Below are positions 1 to 9,004 of a stretch of 64,000 nt of DNA, in pieces. The notes under the pieces were generated by a model that was given only the letters and a program-made list of their open reading frames with translations, did not search any database and was not told where the DNA came from. The DNA is taken from the NCBI RefSeq assembly GCF_006438915.1, contig NZ_RCZE01000014.1, positions 126,471-190,470 of the forward strand, given 5' to 3'. This DNA comes from Pseudomonas arsenicoxydans (lineage in GTDB: Bacteria; Pseudomonadota; Gammaproteobacteria; Pseudomonadales; Pseudomonadaceae). A program made the translations under genes and the position numbers. Each line of letters begins with the position of its first letter. The stretch's first letter is position 1.

Positions 1-317
1 CTGAAGGCGGCTCGGATCGTCTGATTGAAAGCCGTGTGGCTGAAGGGGGTTCGGATCGTTTGATCGAGAATCGTGTAGCCGCTGATGGTTCTGACCATCT
101 GATCGAAAACCGCGTTGCCGCCGATGGTTCTGACCATCTGATGGAAAACCGCGTGGCCGCTGATGGTTCAGACCATCTGATCGAAAACCGCGTGGCCGCT
201 GATGGTTCAGACCATCTGATCGAAAACCGTGTAGCCGCTGATGGCTCCGACCGTCTGATGCAGAACCGCGTAGCCGAAGGTGGTTCCGACCGTCTGATCG
301 AAAGCCGCGCTGCATAA
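1..317 (+). CDS. C-terminal part of a 13-residue-repeat protein (5' end outside window)
   Basis: The reading frame is open from base 3 to TAA at 315-317, so the start lies upstream of the window. The visible part is almost only a tandem repeat of 13 residues (39 bp) with consensus A-D-G-S-D-H-L-I-E-N-R-V-A, about eight copies; D/E, H/R, I/M and E/Q vary between copies. No signal peptide, membrane segment or catalytic motif is visible. Pseudomonas genomes carry repeat proteins of this look that I recall being labelled 'phage infection protein', but I cannot show that function here. The periodic acidic/basic pattern suggests an elongated, possibly helical repeat. A terminator follows 30 bases after the stop. 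Confidence 0.7.
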   Translation, partial: EGGSDRLIESRVAEGGSDRLIENRVAADGSDHLIENRVAADGSDHLMENRVAADGSDHLIENRVAADGSDHLIENRVAADGSDRLMQNRVAEGGSDRLIESRAA

Positions 318-345
318 ATGCGGGGTTTTACCGCGGTACTCAATG

Positions 346-377
346 AAAAGCCCGGCCTTATCAGCCGGGCTTTTTTG
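346..377. terminator. Bidirectional intrinsic terminator
   Basis: An 8-bp stem (AGCCCGGC / GCCGGGCT) with a 7-base loop is flanked by an A-run on the left and a T-run on the right. It can therefore stop both the rightward repeat-protein gene and the leftward rcnA gene that converge on it. Confidence 0.85.
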
Positions 378-397
378 TGCACGACATTCAAAGCGTC

Positions 398-1534
398 TTA
401 AGCATTCAGCCCGATCCAGGCATGAATGGCGACGTACAGGCCCACAGCGATAATCAACACCCCCGACAGATAAGGTGCCCGACGCGCCACCGTACCCAAC
501 CACGGCCAGCGGTTGCTGGCTTGCCGCGCGCCAATGGCTGCCGCCGCGCCGACCGATACCAGCGTGATCGCCAAACCAATACTGAAACACAGGACGAGCA
601 TGCCACCCAAGGCGATTTCCTTGACCTGAAGGCAGAGCAGCAAAACGGTGATCGCCGCCGGACAAGGAATCAACCCTCCCGTCAAACCGAACACAATGAT
701 CTGGCCGGTCGTCACTTCACGGTTGGTGAAACGCTGGCGGATGTCATTGGCATGGGCACGTTCATGCGCATCCTGATAACCGTCAATCGACAACTCCAGG
801 CCTTGCAGTTCCGCATGCGAATGCGCGTGGTCATGCTCCGAGTATTCCAGGTCATAGTCATGCGAGTGCCCGGCATGCCCAAGACTCAAGCGAACGCTGA
901 ATTCATGGGGTTCGGGAATGTCGGCCGTCGATTGCAGAAAGCCTTCCTGCTCGATAAACGAGAACGCCTGGGTGCTGCCGTCCGCACGCGTGGTCAACAC
1001 GCGGACATCCGCAGCGCCCCACGCATGCCCGCTCAACGCTTTCAGGCGCCAGTGCGGTGGCATGCCGGTTTCGAAAATCGACAGTTCGACGCGGCCATGG
1101 CCGGTATCGATTCGATGGGTTTCGTCGTGGTGAGCGTGGTCATGTTCGCTGTGGTGGTGGTCTTCACCTTGCTCGAACTTGAACATCTGTTCGCCACGCC
1201 AGGTGCGCCACAGCATCCAGAGCGCGATCAAAATAATCAGCGCCGCGGACGCGAGCTGAAAATACGGCTCTGTAGTTTGCGCATCCATTCCCTTGCCCAG
1301 GTACATGCCACCGATCGCGACCAGCCACACCACCGCCGTATGCGACAGTGTTGCAGCCAGGCCCAATAGCACCGCCTGTTTGACCGAACCACGAACGGCC
1401 ACGATGAACGCCGCCATCATGGTTTTCGAATGCCCGGGCTCAAGCCCGTGCAAGGCCCCCAGCAGTATCGCGCTAGGGAAATAGAGCCATGCGTGAGCGC
1501 CGCCCTGTTGCAGCAGTTCTGCGAAATTTGGCAT
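398..1534 (-). CDS. rcnA: Nickel/cobalt efflux protein RcnA
   Basis: The product is a 378-residue polytopic inner-membrane exporter of the NiCoT/RcnA family that pumps excess Ni2+ and Co2+ out of the cytoplasm. The family motif L-H-G-L-E-P-G-H is in the first membrane segment (about residues 28-36), and a long histidine/aspartate-rich cytoplasmic loop (about residues 125-250, with HHHSEHDHAHH and a second H/E/D cluster) is the typical metal-sensing loop. Further membrane helices fill the C-terminal third. It starts 8 bases after the stop of rcnR on the same strand, so the two form a repressor-exporter operon read leftwards. It ends just before a bidirectional terminator. Confidence 0.93.
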   Translation of the reverse strand: MPNFAELLQQGGAHAWLYFPSAILLGALHGLEPGHSKTMMAAFIVAVRGSVKQAVLLGLAATLSHTAVVWLVAIGGMYLGKGMDAQTTEPYFQLASAALIILIALWMLWRTWRGEQMFKFEQGEDHHHSEHDHAHHDETHRIDTGHGRVELSIFETGMPPHWRLKALSGHAWGAADVRVLTTRADGSTQAFSFIEQEGFLQSTADIPEPHEFSVRLSLGHAGHSHDYDLEYSEHDHAHSHAELQGLELSIDGYQDAHERAHANDIRQRFTNREVTTGQIIVFGLTGGLIPCPAAITVLLLCLQVKEIALGGMLVLCFSIGLAITLVSVGAAAAIGARQASNRWPWLGTVARRAPYLSGVLIIAVGLYVAIHAWIGLNA

Positions 1535-1542
1535 GACAGGGC

Positions 1543-1818
1543 CTATTTGGAGTAGCGGCGGATGGCTTCGAGCAGCTCTTCGACACCCTTGGCCCGTTCC
1601 TCATCGCTGAGCTCCGGGTTGGCAACGTGGGCGTGGGCGTGAGCCTCGATGATTTCATCCATCAAACCGTTCATTGCGCCGCGAGTGGCCGCGGCGAGAT
1701 GCAGGGTCTTGGCGCAATCGGCCTCTGATTCCAGCGCGCGTTCTATCGCCTGAACCTGCCCGGCGATGCGTCTTACCCGTTTTAATAAATCGTCTTTTTG
1801 CTCATGAGTGTGCGACAT
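1543..1818 (-). CDS. rcnR: Ni/Co-responsive repressor RcnR
   Basis: This 91-residue all-helical repressor belongs to the CsoR/RcnR family (DUF156). The metal-ligand set described for RcnR is all present: His3, Cys35, His60 and His64. The N-terminal M-S-H-T is the RcnR signature that separates Ni/Co sensors from copper CsoR or formaldehyde FrmR. Apo-RcnR represses rcnA, and metal binding releases DNA. It lies directly upstream of rcnA, so it should repress its own operon. A G-tract operator candidate lies right in front of its start codon. Confidence 0.93.
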   Translation of the reverse strand: MSHTHEQKDDLLKRVRRIAGQVQAIERALESEADCAKTLHLAAATRGAMNGLMDEIIEAHAHAHVANPELSDEERAKGVEELLEAIRRYSK

Positions 1819-1839
1819 ACCATACCCCCCCTACCTATG
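1819..1839 (-). promoter_or_regulatory. Probable RcnR operator overlapping the rcnR ribosome-binding site
   Basis: Read on the minus strand, the bases just before the rcnR ATG are a run of seven G flanked by TA-containing arms (TAGGTA-G7-TATGGTA). Known RcnR sites are a G-tract flanked by TACT/AGTA-type inverted arms, so this fits the family. The same G-tract is the only purine-rich stretch near the ATG, so it may also act as the Shine-Dalgarno region. This assignment is inferred from motif and position. Confidence 0.6.
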
Positions 1840-1929
1840 CAGGCGAGCATGATCACCTGCCACTGGGAGAGATGCAATCCCCAAGTGCAGGCATTCATGT
1901 CAGGTGGAAAGAAATGGGATCAGCGGTCG

Positions 1930-2856
1930 CTAGTCGTAGAACGGCTCAACCGACACCCGACTGCCGACAAAGAAACTATCGGCCACCAATCGCAGCGGCT
2001 GAAGGTCCAGGTCGCTGGCGTTGTCGCCAATCAGTTGTTGGAAATGTCGATACACCGCCGCGTATTCGCCCTCCTCCGATACGGCCTGGCGCACGCCGTC
2101 AATGCTCAACAGGGCACCGCCGTTGTCCAGTCGCAGGACGCCTTCGGTGCAGCGAATCTCGATGCTCCAGAGTTCGTCGTGACCGTGATCGAAATCGAAT
2201 TCCGCGCGGACATGAAGGTGGCGTGCATCAGACATTTTGATCGACGCGGCAATCGGCGATTGGCAGTTGCCGGGGACGCGCAGTTCGGCAGACTCGACAA
2301 ACAGCGGCAGCGCCAGCAGGTGGGTGACAATCGACAAGGCATTGATGCCGGGATCGAACACGCCCAGGCCACCGGGCTGCCAGATCCAGGCCTGGCCGGG
2401 GTGCCACTTGCGCACATCTTCCTTCCAGTCGATCTGAACGCTCTGCAGGGTGCGAGTGGCCAGCCAGTCGCGGGCGGCTTCGATGCCGGGCGCGTAGCGT
2501 GAATGCCAGGCGAACAGGCCGCTGACGCCTTGCGCTGCGACCTGATTCACCAACGTCATCGCTTCACCCAACGTGGCGCACGGCGGTTTTTCTACCAGCA
2601 CATGTTTGCCAGCGGCGAGCGCTTGTTGCACCAGTGCGAATCGACCTTGCGGCGGTGTGCAAAACGCAATCGCATCGACGTGCGTGCCCTTGGCGAGCAG
2701 CTCGCTCAGGGACTGAAAATTCTCTACCCCGGCGCAAGGCTGCCCTTGTGTTGCGACAGACACCAACTGGAACGCGGGGTTGGCGTTGATAGCGGGAACG
2801 TGTTGATCCTGGGCAATCTTGCCGTAGCCCACCAGGCCGAGACGAATCGGTTGCAT
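1930..2856 (-). CDS. gal: D-galactose 1-dehydrogenase (Gfo/Idh/MocA family)
   Basis: This 308-residue NAD(P)-dependent enzyme oxidises D-galactose to galactonolactone, the first step of the De Ley-Doudoroff route. The N-terminal Rossmann fold opens with G-L-V-G-Y-G-K-I-A, the family E-K-P-P motif sits near residue 95, and the second domain has the Gfo/Idh/MocA alpha/beta fold. The sequence looks almost identical to P. fluorescens galactose dehydrogenase as I remember it. The ATG at 2856 is chosen because AGGAG lies just upstream; a frame extension to 2940 has no such support. No other galactose gene is adjacent. It is divergent from the AraC regulator, which may control it. Confidence 0.9.
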   Translation of the reverse strand: MQPIRLGLVGYGKIAQDQHVPAINANPAFQLVSVATQGQPCAGVENFQSLSELLAKGTHVDAIAFCTPPQGRFALVQQALAAGKHVLVEKPPCATLGEAMTLVNQVAAQGVSGLFAWHSRYAPGIEAARDWLATRTLQSVQIDWKEDVRKWHPGQAWIWQPGGLGVFDPGINALSIVTHLLALPLFVESAELRVPGNCQSPIAASIKMSDARHLHVRAEFDFDHGHDELWSIEIRCTEGVLRLDNGGALLSIDGVRQAVSEEGEYAAVYRHFQQLIGDNASDLDLQPLRLVADSFFVGSRVSVEPFYD

Positions 2857-3051
2857 CAATGACTCCTGTTTTTTTTGTCTTGTCATGGAACGCGAACCGG
2901 CAAGATTACGTTTGTATAGCGTGGAAGTCATCGCTGACATGCTGATGCCCCGTCCGCCCGCGCCGTCACAATCCTGTCACCCCCGCCTGCTAGCGTCTTC
3001 GCGCTGCCCGCTCCCCCAATCGTCCCTGTACCAAAGATCCCCCGACCCAAG

Positions 3052-4050
3052 GTGCCACTCAAGGTGTACTCACCCCCGACACGCCAGCAAATCATCCTCA
3101 GGTCCGATGGCATGCGTTGCGATGACTTTGGCGTGTTGTTCTCGACGATGTTCGGCAATCGCTATTCCGACACGCCGCCCCCGCCGGCCGACATCATCAT
3201 TGGCGGTGTCTACGGCAGGCATGAAGGCGTGAGTTTTCGCAGGATGCACTACCGCGGAGACTTCACGGTCGTGTTTCCCGACCCCTATGACGAAATCACC
3301 TTCGTCATTCCCACCGCCGGCAAGATCGTCTTCAATCACGCGACCGAGTCGGTTGGCGTTACCCACGTGGGTCTGGCAATCGATAAAGCCGACATTCGCT
3401 CGATGCGTTTTCTCGATAACCATGCCCAGCACGGGATGTCGATCAGGCGCGCCCACCTCACCGAGCGACTGTCGACACTGCTGGACAAGCCAATCCTGGA
3501 AAAACTGCACTTCGAGCCGAGGGTCGATCTGAATCTTCCCGCGTTTCAGGGCATCAAGGCTTTGATCGATCTGGCGACCGGCACTGAGTTCGATCAACTG
3601 ATCAACGCCGGTACACTGATGCCTTCGCGTCTTCGGGAAATGCTGATCGACACGGTGCTGGAGGCCTGGCCGCACAACTTCACCCAAGCCCTGCGACGCC
3701 CTGCTCCGCTGATCGCACCAAGGCATGTGAAGCTGGCCGTCGACTACATTCAGGAGCATCCCGAGCACATGGTCAGCGGCACGGATCTGGCACGGCTGAG
3801 CAACGTCAGCCAGCGCGCATTGCAGGAAGGTTTTCGACGATTCGTGGGCATTTCTATCGTTGACTATCAACGGCAAGTGCGTCTGGAACGCGCCTACGAT
3901 GTGCTCACGCAAGATGTCCCGACAACCGTGACCGAGGTGGCCTTGCGTTTCGGCTTCAGCAATGTCGGCAGGTTTTGCCAGTATTTCCAGAATGCCTATG
4001 GCGTCAGTCCCGCCGACGTGAAATCGGGACGCACGCGAACCCGGCGTTAA
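3052..4050 (+). CDS. AraC-family transcriptional regulator
   Basis: The protein has up to 332 residues. Residues 30-210 look like the cupin-type AraC_binding_2 sensor domain. Residues 228-325 hold the paired helix-turn-helix of the AraC family, with a second HTH reading V-A-L-R-F-G-F-S-N-V-G-R-F and the closing G-V-S-P sequence. The start is uncertain: GTG at 3052 has a poor ribosome site, and ATG at 3112 (residue 21) is an alternative. It is divergent from the galactose dehydrogenase gene with about 200 bases between, so galactose or a related sugar is a possible but unproven effector. Confidence 0.85.
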   Translation: MPLKVYSPPTRQQIILRSDGMRCDDFGVLFSTMFGNRYSDTPPPPADIIIGGVYGRHEGVSFRRMHYRGDFTVVFPDPYDEITFVIPTAGKIVFNHATESVGVTHVGLAIDKADIRSMRFLDNHAQHGMSIRRAHLTERLSTLLDKPILEKLHFEPRVDLNLPAFQGIKALIDLATGTEFDQLINAGTLMPSRLREMLIDTVLEAWPHNFTQALRRPAPLIAPRHVKLAVDYIQEHPEHMVSGTDLARLSNVSQRALQEGFRRFVGISIVDYQRQVRLERAYDVLTQDVPTTVTEVALRFGFSNVGRFCQYFQNAYGVSPADVKSGRTRTRR

Positions 4051-4051
4051 T

Positions 4052-4075
4052 GGCGAGGGAGCAACCTCCCTCGCC
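4052..4075. repeat. REP-like hairpin between convergent genes
   Basis: A perfect 10-bp inverted repeat (GGCGAGGGAG / CTCCCTCGCC) with a 4-base loop lies 2 bases after the AraC stop and before the end of the phosphatase gene. Its sequence is the core of the REP elements seen elsewhere in this window (41061, 19344). It probably doubles as a transcription barrier for both genes, though it has no long T-run. Confidence 0.7.
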
Positions 4076-4098
4076 ACAAGTTTCCATGTGCCTCTGAA

Positions 4099-6018
4099 TC
4101 AGAACAGATAACTGGCCTTGAGTCCGCCGCTGAAACCGTGGCTGTCCCCACCACCACTGGCACCGACTTCGGCACCCAGGCTCAGCGGGCCAAGATTGGC
4201 CATGACGTTCACCCCGCCGGTGAACTGATCCCGGTTGTCGAAGGCCGCGCGCTGCTCGACGTCCAGCCCCAGGAGCTGTCCTTCGCTATAGATGTCATTA
4301 TCGCCCAGCACATGCTCATAACCCACCTGGACACCCGGCACCAGTTGCCAAGCCCCCATGCCGACCGGGGCAAATGCCACATTGAGATTGGCCACCGCGC
4401 TGCGGCGGGTTTCCTGGGTACTGTCGACGTCGAGGGCCAGCTCGCTGCCTTTCTCCTGGAAGCCGGACACGTCCAAGTGACTGACGCGTACGCCGAGGCT
4501 CGGTTCGAGGATCATGTTGCTCACTGGCACACGATAGCCCACCGCGACCGTTGCACCGGAGAGCGTGCCGTGGCTATCGCCCTTGGCCGTGCCCAGTCCG
4601 CCACCGAGGTCGCGTTTGCTGTCGTAATCGAGCCAGCCGGCATTGGCCTTGCCTTCGACAAACAGACCGCGTTCCAGACCGTCGAATGCATAGCGGGCGC
4701 CACCGGTGAAAAAGGTCCAATCGGTATCCACCTCACCGCCCGCCCCGCCAACATTGCCTCGGCTGTACCCAAAACCCGCGTGGCCGCTGAGTTGTTCGGA
4801 GAAGCGCTGGGTCAGGCCGATCATCAAGCCTTGGCTGTGTTCGTTGCTGCTGGCGGCCTGGGACGAACCATCGGTGCCCAGATAGCCCGCCAGCGCCGTG
4901 CTCCACAAGCGATATTGGCCGATCTTCAGGTCCGTGCCGCTGGCGAAGGGCGCGGCGGCCTGCTCGACCATCGCCCCTTGGCGCAGCAAATAGCTGGCCG
5001 CATCGGCGTGCACCTGACCACCGACGGTGGACTCGACACCGCCAAGGCTGCCGCCATCGATCGCCGATTGCAGGTAATAGTTGTATGCGCTGTAAGTGCC
5101 CGACAACTTGCTGTTCTGCAGCTGTTGCAGCAACCCGGCACCCGCGGCGGCGTTGCCGACGAGACCGGCCTGGCCCGGCAGGCTGTTATAGAAAACCATC
5201 TTGCCGCGCAGCACGTAAATGGTTTCCTGGGACAGGCCAAGGCCTTGCTTGAGGTAGTTGTCCATGCTGCCGAATTGCGCAGTGACCTGATCCAGACTGG
5301 CCTGCAGGTAACTGGCTTCCACGCCAAGGAGTGGCGCATAGATCGCTGCCATTTCCGGCGGCATGTGCGCCAGCGTCGCCGCCACGCGCGCCGCGGTGTA
5401 TTGGTTGGTGGCCAAGTAGTCGCTCATGATCGTGGCGCTGTCGACCCCGGCAATGCTCAGCAACACGGCGGCGGTCCAACCCGTCCGGTCCTTGCCGGCC
5501 GTGCAATGGAACAACGCGGCACCGTCAACGCCGGCCAATTCATTAAACAGCGTAGTGAATTGACCGCGCACACCCGAATCACTGACGAATGACCGATTGA
5601 TGCCCTTCATCATAGCGATGGCATCGGCGGCACTGTTTAGCGACCCCGTGGGGAGTGAACCGGATGGGCCAAGAATGTCGATGTTGGAATAGCGCGCACC
5701 GTTGGGCAAGGTGTCGGGCGTACCGGCGATTTCACTCGGGTTGCGCAAGTCGTACACGGACTTGATGCCGAGGCCGTTCAAGGTGGCCAGATCCGCCGCC
5801 GACGGGGTCAGCGCGTTGGAGCGATAGAAAACGCCACCCCGCATCGTGCCGTCATTGGCGGTGGAATACGCGGTGGTGGTGCCGGCGACATCGCGCAAGT
5901 TATCGATGCTGCGCAAATGCGGGGTGTTGAGAAGGTCGAGGAGGTTCGTCTCGGCCGCCTGGACAGGGGCGATAGACAGGCTCAAAACGGACAGTGAACA
6001 CAGAAGACGTGGAAACAC
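4099..6018 (-). CDS. Secreted tyrosine phosphatase fused to an autotransporter barrel
   Basis: The product has 639 residues. A signal peptide ends near residue 21 (after P-V-Q-A). Residues 25-280 form a tyrosine/dual-specificity phosphatase domain of the Y_phosphatase3 type, with the catalytic P-loop H-C-T-A-G-K-D-R-T-G at 171-180 (Cys172, Arg178) and an upstream Y-D-L-R-N-P-S-E motif. From about residue 360 onwards the sequence is a glycine- and aromatic-rich beta pattern ending in A-S-Y-L-F, the C-terminal phenylalanine signature of outer-membrane barrels; this is an autotransporter (type Va) domain. The phosphatase should therefore be displayed on or released from the cell surface. Its substrate is unknown. 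It is a single gene, convergent with the AraC gene. Confidence 0.88.
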   Translation of the reverse strand: MFPRLLCSLSVLSLSIAPVQAAETNLLDLLNTPHLRSIDNLRDVAGTTTAYSTANDGTMRGGVFYRSNALTPSAADLATLNGLGIKSVYDLRNPSEIAGTPDTLPNGARYSNIDILGPSGSLPTGSLNSAADAIAMMKGINRSFVSDSGVRGQFTTLFNELAGVDGAALFHCTAGKDRTGWTAAVLLSIAGVDSATIMSDYLATNQYTAARVAATLAHMPPEMAAIYAPLLGVEASYLQASLDQVTAQFGSMDNYLKQGLGLSQETIYVLRGKMVFYNSLPGQAGLVGNAAAGAGLLQQLQNSKLSGTYSAYNYYLQSAIDGGSLGGVESTVGGQVHADAASYLLRQGAMVEQAAAPFASGTDLKIGQYRLWSTALAGYLGTDGSSQAASSNEHSQGLMIGLTQRFSEQLSGHAGFGYSRGNVGGAGGEVDTDWTFFTGGARYAFDGLERGLFVEGKANAGWLDYDSKRDLGGGLGTAKGDSHGTLSGATVAVGYRVPVSNMILEPSLGVRVSHLDVSGFQEKGSELALDVDSTQETRRSAVANLNVAFAPVGMGAWQLVPGVQVGYEHVLGDNDIYSEGQLLGLDVEQRAAFDNRDQFTGGVNVMANLGPLSLGAEVGASGGGDSHGFSGGLKASYLF

Positions 6019-6155
6019 GGTACAGCCTCATTCATGCGCATTGGGCTGACCACTATCTGCATTGAAGGAATACCGAATATGACAGTTTGGCCACGGATGA
6101 AAATCGGTGCGCGATGGGTCCGGAAGGTGCGTTTTTGGTCTGTATTCCCCGACCT

Positions 6156-8741
6156 TTAAACGTTGCTGGCGCTGACTGCGCTGCCTCTGACACCTACCAA
6201 CGCGTTAAACGCATTCACATCAAGCGGCCGGCTCAGGAAATAGCCTTGGCCTTCATCGCACGCCACCGCTTTCAACAAGCTCAGCTGTTCGGCACTTTCA
6301 ATGCCCTCTGCCGTCACCGTGAGCGCCAACGCACGTCCCAGCCCCACGATCGCCTGAATAATGGCCCGGTCATCTTCGCTTTCATCCAGCCTGTTCAAGA
6401 AGCTGCGGTCTATTTTCAGGCCATCGAAAGGAAACGCGCGCAGGTAACTCAACGATGAATAGCCCGTTCCAAAGTCGTCCATGGAGATCCGCACGCCGAG
6501 GCGTTTCAGCGTACGCATTATCTCAAGTGCACCCGTGGCATCTTCGAGCATCACGCTTTCGGTAATTTCCAACTCGACCCGGGCAGGGTCGATTCCGGTG
6601 TCGTGCAGTGTTTTCTGAATGCGCTCGACCAGATTGCCTCGTTTGAATTCAGTAGATGACAGGTTGACGGAGACGAACAAATTCTCCGGCCACTTTGCGG
6701 CACATCGGCATGCGGTCTGGATCACCCAGTTGCTCAGGAAAAGGATCAGCCCGGATTCCTCCGCGATGGGGATAAACGTATCGGGAGGGATTAAACCGCG
6801 CTCGGGATGCTGCCACCGGACCAGTGCTTCGGCACCGACCATCTGACCGTCAGAAATTCGATAGCGCGGCTGGAAATGCAGGCGCAACTCGCCGTGTTTG
6901 ATGGCGAAACGCAGGTCGTTTTCCAGACGCCGGCGTTCAATGATTCTGGCGTTCATATCGCCTGCGTAAAAACGCCAGGTGTTACGCCCGCCCGTCTTCG
7001 CCTCGTACAACGCAATGTCCGCATAGCGCAGCAACTCGGTCGCTTCGCACGCGTCATTAGGCGCCATCGCGATGCCAATGCTGGCGCTGACAAACACTTC
7101 CTGCTGATCAATCTCTATGGGCCGCTCAACGGACTCGATCAGGCGATGACACAGGGTTTCGACTTCTTCCTGGGAACTCACGTCACTGAGGATCAGTACG
7201 AACTCGTCTCCCCCAACCCGGGCGACAAGGTCGCCGTGGCGCACGCAGTCAGCCAGGCGGCTCGACACTTCATTGAGCACCCGGTCACCGGCGGCATGCC
7301 CGAGCAAGTCATTGACCGGTTTAAAGCGATCAAGGTCCAGGCAAAGCATGACCAGAGGCTGTTCCACCGTCGGTAATGCCTTGAGTTTACCGTCAAGAAA
7401 CTCTTGAAGACGGGTCCTGTTGGGTAACCCGGTGAGGGCATCATGCTGGGAAAGGAACTCGATGCGCCGACGGGCCTCGACTTCGTCCGTCACATCCGTT
7501 GCGGTGCCACGGAAACCTCCTCCCGTCATATCCCGGGCCGAAATACGCGTGATGCGTTCCCGCCCCTTGGCATCGACATAGCGACACTGGATGCTGATGT
7601 CCGGACGACGGTTCGGAATGCTCAACCACTGGGTCAGCAAACCTAATTCGGTGGCCAGCAGATCATTGATCGGCGCACCGATCCAGGCGTCCCGGGAGAG
7701 TCCGGTGACATTTTCAAATCGATCGGACAAATAAGTGAAACGCCCGCTATCCCCTATTTCCCATACCCAGTCCGAGATGGCTTCAACGACGTCGCGAAAG
7801 CGCGCCTCGCTGATGCCGAGGGCATCCTGACTGTCCTGAAGCGAGGTGTAGCTGGCGTCCAGCGCAAGCGCATTGGCGGTGGTGCGACGCAAAATGGCCC
7901 AGGTCATCAGGCATACCAATAACGCGGCAATGCCGATCAATGGCAATCCGACGCCTAATAACCTCAGACCTGGGCGGGACGGAGTCCAATACAGATTGCC
8001 GGCAGCACCGTTGTCCCCCAACGGCAAGAACGACGTTGCGTCAAGATCATCAGCCGTGGCGACATGCAGGGCCTCGACCCCAAAATCATTACCTAATAGC
8101 TGAAGCTTGGCGCTGTCGAGAATGTCGACGAAAATCAACACCGACGGCTGCCGGTCATCAGACACCACGGTCGGATCGGTGCCCGGCGTGATGGCGGCGG
8201 CCGCGACCAGAGCGGGTTCGCCACCAATATTGATAAACGCGGTTGTCGGTTTTTCTGCTTCCGCGCCGGCACGTGCCTTTTCGAGCATCGGCGCGATGGC
8301 GTTCCCCAGCCACTCTGAAGCTTCAACGGATTTCAGTTCACCCTTGATCACCGAGTAAACCGTGCGATTGACGTCGTTGACGACAAACAGTCCCTGAAAT
8401 CCAAAATCGGTGTAAAGCGTTGGCCCGGCGTTTTGCCGTACATAGGCCCAATCCGGGTCTACTTGAGCATGCAGATGCTTGTAGGCATCACCCCAAAATG
8501 CGTAGTCCTTGACGACTGAGCGCTGCGACTTTTCCAGCGATTGCACAGCCTTCTTGGTGTAAAACGCACTTTCGACTTCCTCTGTCCGGTCTAAATCGTT
8601 TGCAAGATAAACCAGTGAATAGCTGGCCAGTAAAAACACACCGGCTAATAGACCGACAAACTTGATCAGTGATGTCCGTGCCAGCGACACGCTTGAACGA
8701 TGAGAGAGGGAGTGGACGATAGAGGCGAGGCTATTGGGCAT
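6156..8741 (-). CDS. CHASE4-PAS-GGDEF-EAL cyclic-di-GMP enzyme
   Basis: This is an 861-residue inner-membrane protein. A first membrane helix (24-46) and a second (260-283) bracket a periplasmic CHASE4-like sensor (about 55-210). A PAS domain (312-415) follows, then GGDEF with intact G-G-D-E-F at 510-514 and a product-inhibition I-site R-x-x-D at 501-504 exactly five residues before it. The EAL domain has E-A-L at 638-640, D-D-F-G-T-G-Y and T-A-E-G-I-E, so it also looks intact. Both synthesis and breakdown of c-di-GMP are possible, and which dominates cannot be read from sequence. It is monocistronic as far as visible. Confidence 0.92.
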   Translation of the reverse strand: MPNSLASIVHSLSHRSSVSLARTSLIKFVGLLAGVFLLASYSLVYLANDLDRTEEVESAFYTKKAVQSLEKSQRSVVKDYAFWGDAYKHLHAQVDPDWAYVRQNAGPTLYTDFGFQGLFVVNDVNRTVYSVIKGELKSVEASEWLGNAIAPMLEKARAGAEAEKPTTAFINIGGEPALVAAAAITPGTDPTVVSDDRQPSVLIFVDILDSAKLQLLGNDFGVEALHVATADDLDATSFLPLGDNGAAGNLYWTPSRPGLRLLGVGLPLIGIAALLVCLMTWAILRRTTANALALDASYTSLQDSQDALGISEARFRDVVEAISDWVWEIGDSGRFTYLSDRFENVTGLSRDAWIGAPINDLLATELGLLTQWLSIPNRRPDISIQCRYVDAKGRERITRISARDMTGGGFRGTATDVTDEVEARRRIEFLSQHDALTGLPNRTRLQEFLDGKLKALPTVEQPLVMLCLDLDRFKPVNDLLGHAAGDRVLNEVSSRLADCVRHGDLVARVGGDEFVLILSDVSSQEEVETLCHRLIESVERPIEIDQQEVFVSASIGIAMAPNDACEATELLRYADIALYEAKTGGRNTWRFYAGDMNARIIERRRLENDLRFAIKHGELRLHFQPRYRISDGQMVGAEALVRWQHPERGLIPPDTFIPIAEESGLILFLSNWVIQTACRCAAKWPENLFVSVNLSSTEFKRGNLVERIQKTLHDTGIDPARVELEITESVMLEDATGALEIMRTLKRLGVRISMDDFGTGYSSLSYLRAFPFDGLKIDRSFLNRLDESEDDRAIIQAIVGLGRALALTVTAEGIESAEQLSLLKAVACDEGQGYFLSRPLDVNAFNALVGVRGSAVSASNV

Positions 8742-9004
8742 AATTTCCCGCTGGTCGTTGATGCAAGAGGGTTGTACACCACGTTATCGGCTGTATTGGC
8801 GAACTAATGAATTACCTGATTTTGCGCATAGCCGCTCACAGTGCTCTCGCAGAGGGTAGACGAGGAATCTGCCCACTACTCGGCACAAGACAGAAATTTA
8901 TGCCGGATATGGGGGGATGCGATAAAGCTGCGGGGTCTTAACGGTTGCCGAGTGCGGCGCCTGAAGATCGGATTCAACGGGCGCCCAGTCCGAGGTTCAA
9001 ATGA

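Noticed and set aside
1..317. Possible CRISPR array because of regular repeats
   Set aside because: The period is 39 bp without unique spacers and the frame is open throughout, so it is a coding tandem repeat.
4138..5592. 484-codon rightward ORF opposite the phosphatase-autotransporter gene
   Set aside because: It is the antisense shadow of a GC-rich gene with clear domains on the minus strand, and its translation shows no family pattern.
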